Source: a virus
Length of the DNA stretch: 39,847 bases
IMG/VR virus record: IMGVR_UViG_3300006990_000068
Location: 1 to 39,847 of that record
Strand: one strand, 5' to 3'
Shown here: one piece after another, positions 1-7,579 of the stretch
How the letters are laid out: every line of letters starts with the position of its first letter
Position numbering within the stretch: the first letter of the stretch is position 1
Program-made: the position numbers and the translations under genes
Notes under the pieces: generated by a model
The model's database searches: none
The model's input: the letters and a program-made list of their open reading frames with translations, nothing else
What the model was told of the DNA's origin: nothing

Positions 1-2
1 AA

Positions 3-3000
3 AGGCCAGTAACTCCCGGATCACGAGCCGCTTATGAATCCGGTAAAACTATGGCGGGGGCTATCGGCTGGCTTCCAATGCCCTACATGATTGCTAAAAA
101 CGTGTCTTTTGGGGGAGCTCAATATTTAGACAATTTAGCTAAACTATCTCCTGATGCAAAAGGCCCGATTAGTACCCGACTAATTGCAGGGGCAGAACGG
201 CTTCTTAGCAAAACAGGGACCGCGGCCCGCGCAGCCCCTATACCTACCGCCCTTATTGAGACGGGGGCCGGAGCAGGTTCCGCAGGTGGTGCTTATATCG
301 CAGAGTCGTTGGACCCCGGCGCAGGCGGGACACGCCTTTCTTTTGAGCTAGGTGGCGGATTTTCCGGTGCTATTATAGCTAATAGAGTAGTTAACCTTTT
401 GCCAAATTTGAAGGCTTTAAAGGAAGGCACGGGAAAATTTGTCCGCGGAGAATACAAAATTAAAGGCCGTCGTCAGCAAGCGGCAGTAAATCGAATTGTA
501 GATATATTAGAAGCTGAAGGCGAAGACGTAGAGGCAATCATTGAGCGGTTAGCTTCTAATGAGATGGCCGACGCTTTGATCGACCCCGACACAGGGAAAC
601 CTATTACTCTTACCGCAGGAATGAAAGCAAACAGCCCTGCCCTGATGGCTATTGAGGCGTCTTTGGCGCAAACTAGCCCCGGTTTGGGTAAAGAGAGAAG
701 CGCAAAGAACGTACAGGCTAACAACGCTTTGCGTAACACTATCGCCGCCTTAGTTGCTACTGGTGACCCTGAAGCTTTGCAAATAGCTTCTCAGCTAACC
801 GAAGATGTTTTTGCAGCGGGTATGACTAACCGAATGCAGCGGGCCGCCGACAATGTTCTAAGCGCCGCTCAACGTGTCGGAGGCACTGACCCTAAAAGCA
901 ACATGGTTCTGTCTACAAAACTTTTTGATTTAGCGCAAACTCAGCTTATTCAAGCGCGAAACCAAGAGAAAAAATTGTGGGGGGCAGTAAACGACGTAGA
1001 TATTACTGTTTTCCGCGATGCCGACGGGAACGAAATTGGGCTGCCTAACTTTCTGACCTCTTGGGAACGCTCTATGCCCAGAACGGAAGAGGCGGCCGCT
1101 GAAATCAATAAGAAACTCAGCCCCCTTGCTCGTTTTATTGACCGTAAGCGTAGTGAGTTAGGGCTAGATGGGGACGGCGTAGACCTCCCACCGCTGAGCG
1201 ACGAGTTTCAAAGTCGCTTTGACTCTGTCAGAGCCGCACTAAAAGACGTTCCGGCGGATCAGCGTGATGCGTTTATCAAAACAGAGCAAGACAAACTGCT
1301 TCGTACCTCCCCGGAAACAGAAGAAGGTAAGTTTTTTGCAAATTTAGAAGGTTTGCGCGGGGCCGATTTGGATGCTGCTGATCTTCCCCCGCTTACCACC
1401 ACTGAGGCTACAGAGATGCGGCAGCTTGCGCTGAACTTATCTCGTCAGCTTACGGCAACAGGTGACTATAATGCAGCGCGGGTTGCCTCTAACTTTGCCG
1501 ACGGTTTGTTAGATGATCTGAATTACAGTATTCCTGAAGGCGAAAGTGCGGCATACGACATAGCCCGCTCTTACTCAAAAGCTTTGAACGACACCTTTAC
1601 ACGCGCTTTTGCAGGCCGTGCTTTGGAAAAAAGCAAGACCGGTGCTGAGCGCATTGCGCCAGAACTGTTGGCTCAGCGTCTAATGACGGGCGGGTCTGAT
1701 CCCACCTATCTGCGTATTAAAGAGATAAACGACATTGGCCGGTTTGCTATCGACAACGGTTTTGAGGGCGCAGAAAACGTAGCGGCTACTATTCGCGGCA
1801 CTCAAGAAATGATTATTCGTAATGCACGGGCCGCGGCCTTTGACTCCCAAACAGGGGAGATTAACCAGAAAAGCTTGCGTAATTGGATGGAGTCAAACAC
1901 AGAGCTTTTGGATGCTTTTCCGGCTCTTAGGGCAGACCTTAATAACGCGCAACGCGCAAACACTGTGTTAAAGGGTCGTCAGGCTCAAAATAAAAGTGCA
2001 GAATCTGCAATGAAGGGTCAAGTTACTTTTCGGGATTTGCTACCAGCAAACACAGAAAGCCCTACTTTTGTGGTAGGACGAGCGTTATCCAGTGGGCAAA
2101 AAGCCCCTATTCGATCCCTCAACAATTTGTGGGATGTCGTAGAAAACGCTCCGGAAGAGCTTCGTGATAGCGCGGCATCTGGTTTGAAGCACTCCGTTTT
2201 GGAGTGGGCTATGACAAAAGGCGGCGCAACTAGCCGTAGCTTTAGCCCGCGCAGTATGTACGACAACTTGTTTAGCAAGATTCCAAACGCTAACTCTAAC
2301 ACCAGTGTTATGGATTGGATGCTTAGTAAAGGAGCCATAGACGAAAAGCAGGCGGGGCAGCTTAAAAAGTACCTAACTGAAATGGTTCGGCTTGAAGTTA
2401 TGGACTCACAAGGAACACTTGGGGAAGTGGCGGAGAGCGCAGGCCCAATGCTTGATTTCTATTTACGCATTACAGGTTCGGCTTTGGGCACAAGAATGCA
2501 GGCTCTTCTTCCCGGTGGAGGAGGCTCTGGAAGCCTTGTCGCCGCATCGGCTGGTTCAAAAGCTATGCGTAACATTTTTGATAAAGTGCCTGAAAGCATG
2601 AAGATGGACGTTATGTCCGAAATGATGGAAAACCCAGAGCTTCTTGCAGCTATGATGAGAAAACCCCGCAACGATAAAGAAAAAATAAGAGTTGCAGGCG
2701 TGGTTGGAACTATCCTAGATAAGCTTGGGTTTGTTGATCCCGTTGTACAAGCTCCTCGTCGTGCTGTACCACAAATTCTAAGTGATGACGATGTTGAGCC
2801 GATACCGGTTGAGCCCGAAGTTATTGAAGAAAGCTCTTTACAGTTACCGACGCCTCCTGCGGCACAACCCACAACCGCTCTGGCGTCGGCTGCTCCTGTT
2901 CAACCACAACCCGTCGCGCCTCCTCCCGTGGCTAGCGGGCCGGTGGACAGGAGCCGTTTTGCAGCGATGTTCCCAGAAGATCGCGACCTTATTCAAGGCA

Positions 3001-3020
3001 TCGGGAGCCTGATGGGATGA
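3..3020 (+). CDS. Large internal virion-like protein, 5' end outside window
   Basis: The frame is open to the window edge: in-frame codons precede the first ATG (51) without a stop, so the gene is truncated at its 5' end and at least 1,000 residues long. The visible N-terminal part has Gly/Ala-rich hydrophobic stretches (about residues 1-20 and 70-130 from the first Met). The rest is largely helical and charged, and a Pro/Ala-rich linker leads to a short conserved-looking C-terminus (RFAAMFPEDRDLIQGIGSL). Size, composition and position at the end of the structural module fit an internal or ejection protein of podoviruses. No catalytic motif was recognised. It overlaps the next gene by 4 nt (ATGA). 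Confidence 0.7.
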   Translation, partial: RPVTPGSRAAYESGKTMAGAIGWLPMPYMIAKNVSFGGAQYLDNLAKLSPDAKGPISTRLIAGAERLLSKTGTAARAAPIPTALIETGAGAGSAGGAYIAESLDPGAGGTRLSFELGGGFSGAIIANRVVNLLPNLKALKEGTGKFVRGEYKIKGRRQQAAVNRIVDILEAEGEDVEAIIERLASNEMADALIDPDTGKPITLTAGMKANSPALMAIEASLAQTSPGLGKERSAKNVQANNALRNTIAALVATGDPEALQIASQLTEDVFAAGMTNRMQRAADNVLSAAQRVGGTDPKSNMVLSTKLFDLAQTQLIQARNQEKKLWGAVNDVDITVFRDADGNEIGLPNFLTSWERSMPRTEEAAAEINKKLSPLARFIDRKRSELGLDGDGVDLPPLSDEFQSRFDSVRAALKDVPADQRDAFIKTEQDKLLRTSPETEEGKFFANLEGLRGADLDAADLPPLTTTEATEMRQLALNLSRQLTATGDYNAARVASNFADGLLDDLNYSIPEGESAAYDIARSYSKALNDTFTRAFAGRALEKSKTGAERIAPELLAQRLMTGGSDPTYLRIKEINDIGRFAIDNGFEGAENVAATIRGTQEMIIRNARAAAFDSQTGEINQKSLRNWMESNTELLDAFPALRADLNNAQRANTVLKGRQAQNKSAESAMKGQVTFRDLLPANTESPTFVVGRALSSGQKAPIRSLNNLWDVVENAPEELRDSAASGLKHSVLEWAMTKGGATSRSFSPRSMYDNLFSKIPNANSNTSVMDWMLSKGAIDEKQAGQLKKYLTEMVRLEVMDSQGTLGEVAESAGPMLDFYLRITGSALGTRMQALLPGGGGSGSLVAASAGSKAMRNIFDKVPESMKMDVMSEMMENPELLAAMMRKPRNDKEKIRVAGVVGTILDKLGFVDPVVQAPRRAVPQILSDDDVEPIPVEPEVIEESSLQLPTPPAAQPTTALASAAPVQPQPVAPPPVASGPVDRSRFAAMFPEDRDLIQGIGSLMG

Positions 3021-3490
3021 TCGGTGACGTACTAGAATTGATGCTCAAGTCAGATATGCACCGCGATTGGTATATAGCTGACCTTGAGCGGCTGGTACTG
3101 CCCGCCATCGAAGCAAATAAGATGACGGTTGTGTACGAAAACAAGCTGACATCTAAGACGGCAATCTATCCGCGGCCCACGGGCCTGTTCAGCCATGCGT
3201 TTCTTACTGAGGAAGCGGCAGAGGGATATGAGACAGGAGGCCGCCTGTTACAGCCGGAGGACTGGTCTTACGGCCCTCGTCATGGTAAGCTGTATGTCAT
3301 AGACTTCATAGCGCCGTATCAGAACGCTCTTAAAATAGGTAGATTTGTACAACAAGAACTGACGGGCCGTTACATTGAAGTCTATCCATATGATGGCGCG
3401 AGTTTTTTGCGACAGGCTAACGGAAAGAAAAAAGGGTACGCTACAGGCGTACAGGAAGATATTATGGGACGGAGGCTAAGCTGTGTTTAA
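3017..3490 (+). CDS. HlyC-like toxin-activating lysine acyltransferase
   Basis: 157 residues, the usual HlyC/CyaC size. HlyC enzymes move a fatty acyl group from acyl-ACP to internal lysines of RTX toxins. The family landmarks are in order: MHRDW with the presumed catalytic His15, LPAIEANK (28-35), EDWSYG (81-86), then VIDFIAPY (94-101) with Asp96 matching the second catalytic residue. The basic C-terminal part is variable. No RTX toxin is visible in the window. The gene is translationally coupled (ATGA) to the large virion gene and overlaps the next gene by 8 nt, so it is probably expressed late. Its substrate may be a virion or host protein, which is inference. Family call is strong; function in a phage is unknown. 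Confidence 0.8.
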   Translation: MIGDVLELMLKSDMHRDWYIADLERLVLPAIEANKMTVVYENKLTSKTAIYPRPTGLFSHAFLTEEAAEGYETGGRLLQPEDWSYGPRHGKLYVIDFIAPYQNALKIGRFVQQELTGRYIEVYPYDGASFLRQANGKKKGYATGVQEDIMGRRLSCV

Positions 3491-4217
3491 TAAAAGACGT
3501 TGGTCAGACGGACTCCATGATGATTTCGACCACCTAGACGAGTTTGAAGCCAAGTTTTACTGCTTTGGTGGTGACGGTGGCGGAAATTCTGGAGGTAGCT
3601 CCAATTCTAATTCTGACCAAAACAAACGTGCAGACGCGCAAGAACCCGTCCGCGGTGGACGCCGCGCAGCGGCTGCCCCTGCTCCGTCTTTGTCGCCGTC
3701 ACAACAAGCGACAATGGATCAAGTGTCGGCTGCGGCGCAACAATCACTTGATGCCAAAAACCCTGCTGTACAAGATTTCCAAGACCGCTTGGCGGCGGGT
3801 CAATTTGATGCGGCACCGCAGTCAATGGCAACGGCACCTTCCGCGCCTTCCGCATTTGATGCGGTAAGCTTCTCACAACCAACGTCGTCTGGTATAGGCA
3901 GTTTGCCGGATTTCTCAAACCTGTCTATCGGTAGCGTAAATGCCCCGGTAAATACAGAGCAGGCGTACTCCGCGGCCACCGCGCCACAAACCGTTGGCGG
4001 TTTGGCCAATGCGTTGGGCATAGACACTTCAGCTAACATTGGTGGGTTCAACATCGGGTTTGGTTCTACCCCCGGAGTAAGCGGAGTATCAGGTCCTACG
4101 GTAAATGTTGGCCCCGGTCAGTTAGGTGTCGGTACAAATATGGCCGGGGATCGATTTGGTGTGGGTTATAACATGAAGTTTGCCAACGGCGGCATCGTTA
4201 GCTTACGGAGACGATAA
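3483..4217 (+). CDS. Low-complexity Gly/Ser/Ala/Asn-rich protein, possible virion component
   Basis: Starts at GTG 3483 with GGAGG at 3472-3476 and overlaps the acyltransferase stop. 244 residues: an acidic N-terminus, a Gly/Ser/Asn-rich stretch (about 30-46), an Ala/Gln/Pro-rich middle and a Gly-rich C-terminal half with repeated G-V-G/N-V-G patterns. It ends FANGGIVSLRRR. That tail resembles the one of the next protein (YGGVV, GIASL). No known domain was recognised. Gly-rich repeats of this kind are common in phage tail or fibre-associated proteins, and the location supports a structural role, which is inference. Confidence 0.65.
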   Translation: MFNKRRWSDGLHDDFDHLDEFEAKFYCFGGDGGGNSGGSSNSNSDQNKRADAQEPVRGGRRAAAAPAPSLSPSQQATMDQVSAAAQQSLDAKNPAVQDFQDRLAAGQFDAAPQSMATAPSAPSAFDAVSFSQPTSSGIGSLPDFSNLSIGSVNAPVNTEQAYSAATAPQTVGGLANALGIDTSANIGGFNIGFGSTPGVSGVSGPTVNVGPGQLGVGTNMAGDRFGVGYNMKFANGGIVSLRRR

Positions 4218-4660
4218 TGCCTTTACCTCAAGGACGTATATTTCTACCAGCCCGATACACTGCTGAGGATTTAGCTCAGCAGTCTAGCTATCAGACGCAG
4301 ATTGACGACTACAACAGAATGTATGACCAGTACAAGGCTGATCTGGATGCTTATAATGAGCAGATAAGAAAGTACAATGAGGGTCCCCGCCTAGAAGATT
4401 TTACTGGCGTAGAGCCTACCGCTCCCGGTCAGCCCGGAGTTACACAAGAAGAAATAGACCAGTTTAACGAGCAGGCACAACAGCGGGCAACCAGCAATCG
4501 TAATATGATGACCACGGCATTGAACGTAGCGCGTAATCCTGAAGCTTATGGCTTTGGTGGCTTTGGTTTCCAGTATGGCGGTGTTGTACCTATGCAACAG
4601 GGTATTGCATCTTTACAACAGCCAGTCCCTAGTATCTTCCCCCAATACTTTCCCCGCTAA
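4217..4660 (+). CDS. Unknown virion-region protein with YGGVV...GIASL tail
   Basis: 147 residues starting at ATG 4217, overlapping the previous stop by 1 nt (TAATG). The N-terminal half is a Tyr/Asp/Gln-rich predicted helix (about 20-52: QTQIDDYNRMYDQYKADL), followed by a Pro/Gln-rich linker and a Gly/Phe-rich tail (GFGGFGFQYGGVV) ending in GIASL and FPQYFPR. It is the last plus-strand gene before the replication module, and its 3' end overlaps the convergent SNF2 gene by 48 nt. No function recognised; a minor structural role is a guess from position. Confidence 0.65.
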   Translation: MPLPQGRIFLPARYTAEDLAQQSSYQTQIDDYNRMYDQYKADLDAYNEQIRKYNEGPRLEDFTGVEPTAPGQPGVTQEEIDQFNEQAQQRATSNRNMMTTALNVARNPEAYGFGGFGFQYGGVVPMQQGIASLQQPVPSIFPQYFPR

Positions 4661-6061
4661 GTCAATTTTACCGCGCAGGGCTTTAAGTATCTTCTCGTCA
4701 ATAGTCTGAGGGGACACAAGATCAATGTAAGTCACCTTGTTCTTCTGCCCGATACGATGCGCTCTGTCTTCAGACTGAAGCCGTATCTCAAGGTCATAGC
4801 TGTTGCTGTAATATATGACAGTGTTAGCCGCAGTTAGGGTGATGCCGTAGCCGCCTGTTTTGGGCTGACCGACAAAGAACCGCAACGGGTTAGCCTTGTC
4901 CTGAAATTGATTAACAATATCCTGCCGCTCATCTTGCTCCGTCGCACCGTAATAGGTTGCGACCGCTTCGGGCCCAAAGCGGTCGCGCAGGGCAGAAGCT
5001 ATCTGTTGAATGTCATGTGTATATGACGCCCAAATGATGGCCTTTCCCTGTAACTCGTCCGTAATCTCCATCAGTTCCTTCAAGCGGTTGCTATCCAGAG
5101 CCTGTATCTCGCCGTCATCCGGCTGGAGATGTCCACAACATATCTGCTGTAGGCGCATGATCTGCGTCAGGACGCTAGCTGTCGTAGCCAGTTCACCGTT
5201 TTCTAGCTTGGCCAAAGCTAACTTTTTCATCTGCGTATAAACGCGCTTCTGTTCTTCCGTCAGGGCAACGTCCCGCCGGATGTACATCTTATCTGGCAGA
5301 TCAAGGCATTCTTCCTTCAGTATGCGGTTACTAAACCGGTCTAGTTTCAGGTTGAGCTCATCTAGCCTGCGGTAGCCTACAATCTCTTGGAACGCACGGT
5401 TGCCCATCTTGCGCTTTTGTACCAGCGCATAACGGTTCTGGAACGAGTAATAACTGTTAAAGCCCAGAGCTTCTGTTGACAGAAACACACACTGGCTAAA
5501 CAAATCCATCGGAGACTTAGTCACCGGAGAGCCTGTCAGGATGCGCTTATATTTAGCGTCTTTAGCCAGCATCATTATGTTCTTGGTGCGCGTAGCCTTG
5601 CGGTTTTTGATAGTGGTGCTTTCGTCCACCACCATGATATTGGCAGGGTTCTTCACCATAAACATATAAGCCGCCTTGGTGCCCCGCGGCGTGGACAACG
5701 CCTCGACGTTCATTACAAACACCTTCAGCCCGTCAAACGGTTCGTACACCAGTTCCTTCATCTCTTCTTGAAACTTTTTAGCGGTAGACGGCGTCCAACG
5801 CACAACCATACGGTTGATGTCATCCGGCAGGTGGGCAGGTATCTCGCCCTTGACCCAGTTGTCATACACGCCTTTTGGTGCCAGTATAAGAGCAGCACTT
5901 ATCTTCTTGGCCTTATATAATGCGCCAATAGTGTCAATCGCGACTTTACTTTTGCCTGTTCCCATCTCCATGAACAGCGCGTAATAGTCCGCGGCCCACG
6001 AGTCTTCCCATGCTTTGCGCTGGTGATCGAACGGCTCTGTCTTAAATTTGTAATCCCGCAT
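4613..6061 (-). CDS. SNF2-family (superfamily 2) DNA helicase/ATPase
   Basis: 482 residues from ATG 6061, chosen because AAGGAG lies just upstream of it; the frame is open for a further 44 codons, but those would cover the promoter. Motifs: Walker A MGTGKSK (33-39), motif II DEST (146-149) instead of DEAD/DEAH, LTGSP (motif III), a C-terminal RecA-like domain with GYGITLTAANTVIYY, and RAHRIGQ (433-439), the SNF2 signature. Such short phage SNF2 proteins remodel DNA-protein complexes or assist replication and recombination. It is the only confident minus-strand gene in the window, convergent with the virion genes and divergent from the replication operon. Confidence 0.92.
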   Translation of the reverse strand: MRDYKFKTEPFDHQRKAWEDSWAADYYALFMEMGTGKSKVAIDTIGALYKAKKISAALILAPKGVYDNWVKGEIPAHLPDDINRMVVRWTPSTAKKFQEEMKELVYEPFDGLKVFVMNVEALSTPRGTKAAYMFMVKNPANIMVVDESTTIKNRKATRTKNIMMLAKDAKYKRILTGSPVTKSPMDLFSQCVFLSTEALGFNSYYSFQNRYALVQKRKMGNRAFQEIVGYRRLDELNLKLDRFSNRILKEECLDLPDKMYIRRDVALTEEQKRVYTQMKKLALAKLENGELATTASVLTQIMRLQQICCGHLQPDDGEIQALDSNRLKELMEITDELQGKAIIWASYTHDIQQIASALRDRFGPEAVATYYGATEQDERQDIVNQFQDKANPLRFFVGQPKTGGYGITLTAANTVIYYSNSYDLEIRLQSEDRAHRIGQKNKVTYIDLVSPQTIDEKILKALRGKIDLAGKVLGEDTRDWLL

Positions 6062-6070
6062 ATTTTTCTC

Positions 6071-6113
6071 CTTGACACTGCGATAATATAAGCATATATA
6101 TGACAATGTCAAG
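6071..6113. promoter_or_regulatory. Divergent sigma70-type promoter pair inside an inverted repeat
   Basis: Plus strand: TTGACA (6072-6077), 17 nt, TATATA (6095-6100). Minus strand: TTGACA (6112-6107), 18 nt, TATTAT (6088-6083). The two -35 boxes form the arms of an imperfect inverted repeat (CTTGACACTG facing CTTGACATTG), so the two promoters overlap. They would drive the SNF2 gene and the replication operon. Confidence 0.7.
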
Positions 6114-6151
6114 AGCCGAAAGGACTCTTTAACCACGAAGGAGAAAACGCG

Positions 6152-6730
6152 ATGAGCGATATTTTCGATCAAATGGAAGAAGACTTTGAACAAAGTCTAG
6201 CTACTTCCGTAGAAAAACTGGACCAAGGTGACCTGACTACGGTTGCTGGCATGGCCAGAGCAATCCGTGACAAAGAGAAAGCAGTTGCCGATCTTGAGCA
6301 AAAGCTCAAGGAGGAAAAGAAAGTTTTACTCAAAATGACGGATGAAGACCTGCCTACTATGCTAGCCGAAATTGGATTGGCCAGCATGAAACTAGATGAC
6401 GGCTCTGAGGTCACCGTCAAACAAACTTACGGGGCTTCAATCCTCGTAGACAACAGGCCAGCGGCATATGACTGGCTGAGAGACCACGGGTATGACGACA
6501 TCATCAAAAATACGGTTGCCTGTCAATTTGGTAGGGGCGAAGACGACCAAGCGTCGGCCTTCAAAGCCATTGCGGAAAAGCAAGGCTACCTTGCCGAACA
6601 GAAAACTGAAATCCACCCCCAGACACTCCGTGCGTTCGTTAAAGAACGGGTGGAAAGTGGTGACGAGTTCCCGATGGAACTTTTCGGAGCCTACATAGGC
6701 CAACGTGCAGTTGTTAAGAGGAGCAAATAA
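6152..6730 (+). CDS. Unknown coiled-coil early protein
   Basis: 192 residues from ATG 6152 with AAGGAG just upstream. The N-terminal third is acidic; residues about 40-66 form a charged predicted coiled coil (DKEKAVADLEQKLKEEKK). A mixed alpha/beta C-terminal domain follows. No catalytic motif recognised. It is the first gene of the plus-strand replication operon, 1 nt before the SSB-like gene, which suggests a DNA-transaction or host-takeover accessory role (Gam-like nuclease inhibitors have similar coiled coils, but I cannot assert homology). Confidence 0.8.
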   Translation: MSDIFDQMEEDFEQSLATSVEKLDQGDLTTVAGMARAIRDKEKAVADLEQKLKEEKKVLLKMTDEDLPTMLAEIGLASMKLDDGSEVTVKQTYGASILVDNRPAAYDWLRDHGYDDIIKNTVACQFGRGEDDQASAFKAIAEKQGYLAEQKTEIHPQTLRAFVKERVESGDEFPMELFGAYIGQRAVVKRSK

Positions 6731-7522
6731 ATGGCTGACAAAAAGAATGCTGTAGCAGAGCAGAAAACTGCTGAAATCGTCCAGTTCGACCCCACCATGT
6801 TTGAAGAAGATGCTGGTGTTGGTCTGGAGAATATGGGTCAAGATGATCTTGCCCTGCCGTTCCTGAAGGTACTGGGCGGCATGAGCAAGGAGCTTGATAA
6901 TCTGGAAGATGCCCGCAAGGGTGATATCCTGAATAGCGTCACAAACGCCGTTTACAAGGGCAAGGACGGCATTCGGGTAATTCCGGTAGCCTACCAGCGT
7001 CGGTTCATCCAATGGGCCCCCAGAGGCGAAGGTACGGGCGCACCGACGGCTATTTATAGCCCCGGTGAGGCCATGCCTAAGACCGAACGCTCAACCGAAG
7101 ATAACAAAGAATACGTCATGGACGGGTCTGGTCAGTACATCGAAGAGACCCACCAGCACTTTGTTATCGTCATCCATGAAGACGGGTCAGCAGAGACCGC
7201 GTTGATTGCTATGAAGTCTACGCAACTTAAAAAGTCGCGTAAGTGGAACAGCATGATTTCGTCGCTGACCATGCAAGGTAAGAACGGCCCGTTCACACCA
7301 CCACGCTTTAGCCATGTGTATCTGCTTAAGACACAACTTGAAGAGAACAGCAAGGGTAGCTGGCACGGTTGGGAAATGAGCCGCGAAGGCCCCGTAAAGG
7401 AGATGAACCTCTACAACAGAGCCAAAGAGTTTGCCAAGAGCATTACCGAAGGTGACGTTGTTGTGAAGCATCAGGACGAAAGCGTGGGCGGGGCAGAAAG
7501 CTCTGACGACGTACCGTTCTAA
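6731..7522 (+). CDS. Putative single-stranded DNA-binding protein with SSB-like acidic tip
   Basis: 263 residues. The core is beta-rich (about 55-220) with several basic/aromatic segments (VIPVAYQRRFIQWAP; MKSTQLKKSRKWNSM). The C-terminus is a flexible acidic tail ending SSDDVPF, close to the DDDIPF tip by which bacterial SSBs recruit replication and repair partners. It lies directly between the coiled-coil protein and the primase. ssDNA binding is inferred from tail and context; no classical OB-fold signature can be asserted by eye. A hairpin terminator or attenuator follows 6 nt after the stop. Confidence 0.7.
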   Translation: MADKKNAVAEQKTAEIVQFDPTMFEEDAGVGLENMGQDDLALPFLKVLGGMSKELDNLEDARKGDILNSVTNAVYKGKDGIRVIPVAYQRRFIQWAPRGEGTGAPTAIYSPGEAMPKTERSTEDNKEYVMDGSGQYIEETHQHFVIVIHEDGSAETALIAMKSTQLKKSRKWNSMISSLTMQGKNGPFTPPRFSHVYLLKTQLEENSKGSWHGWEMSREGPVKEMNLYNRAKEFAKSITEGDVVVKHQDESVGGAESSDDVPF

Positions 7523-7528
7523 ACTGTT

Positions 7529-7569
7529 GGGGTGGTGAGACTGTACCATCTCGCCGCCCCATCCTTTTT
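7529..7569 (+). terminator. Hairpin terminator/attenuator before the primase
   Basis: A 12-bp stem with two G-U pairs (GGGGTGGTGAGA, 7529-7540, with TCTCGCCGCCCC, 7549-7560), an 8-nt loop and then ATCCTTTTT. It sits between the SSB-like gene and the primase, so it may cut expression of the downstream operon relative to the SSB. Confidence 0.65.
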
Positions 7570-7579
7570 GGGGGCAACA

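Noticed and set aside
3017-3490. GNAT acetyltransferase or host-like metabolic gene instead of HlyC family
   Set aside because: The HRDW, LPAIEANK, EDW and IDFIAPY series in this order is specific to toxin-activating acyltransferases.
6437-7012. Minus-strand open frame of 191 codons
   Set aside because: Spans two coupled plus-strand genes in antisense; no supporting signal.
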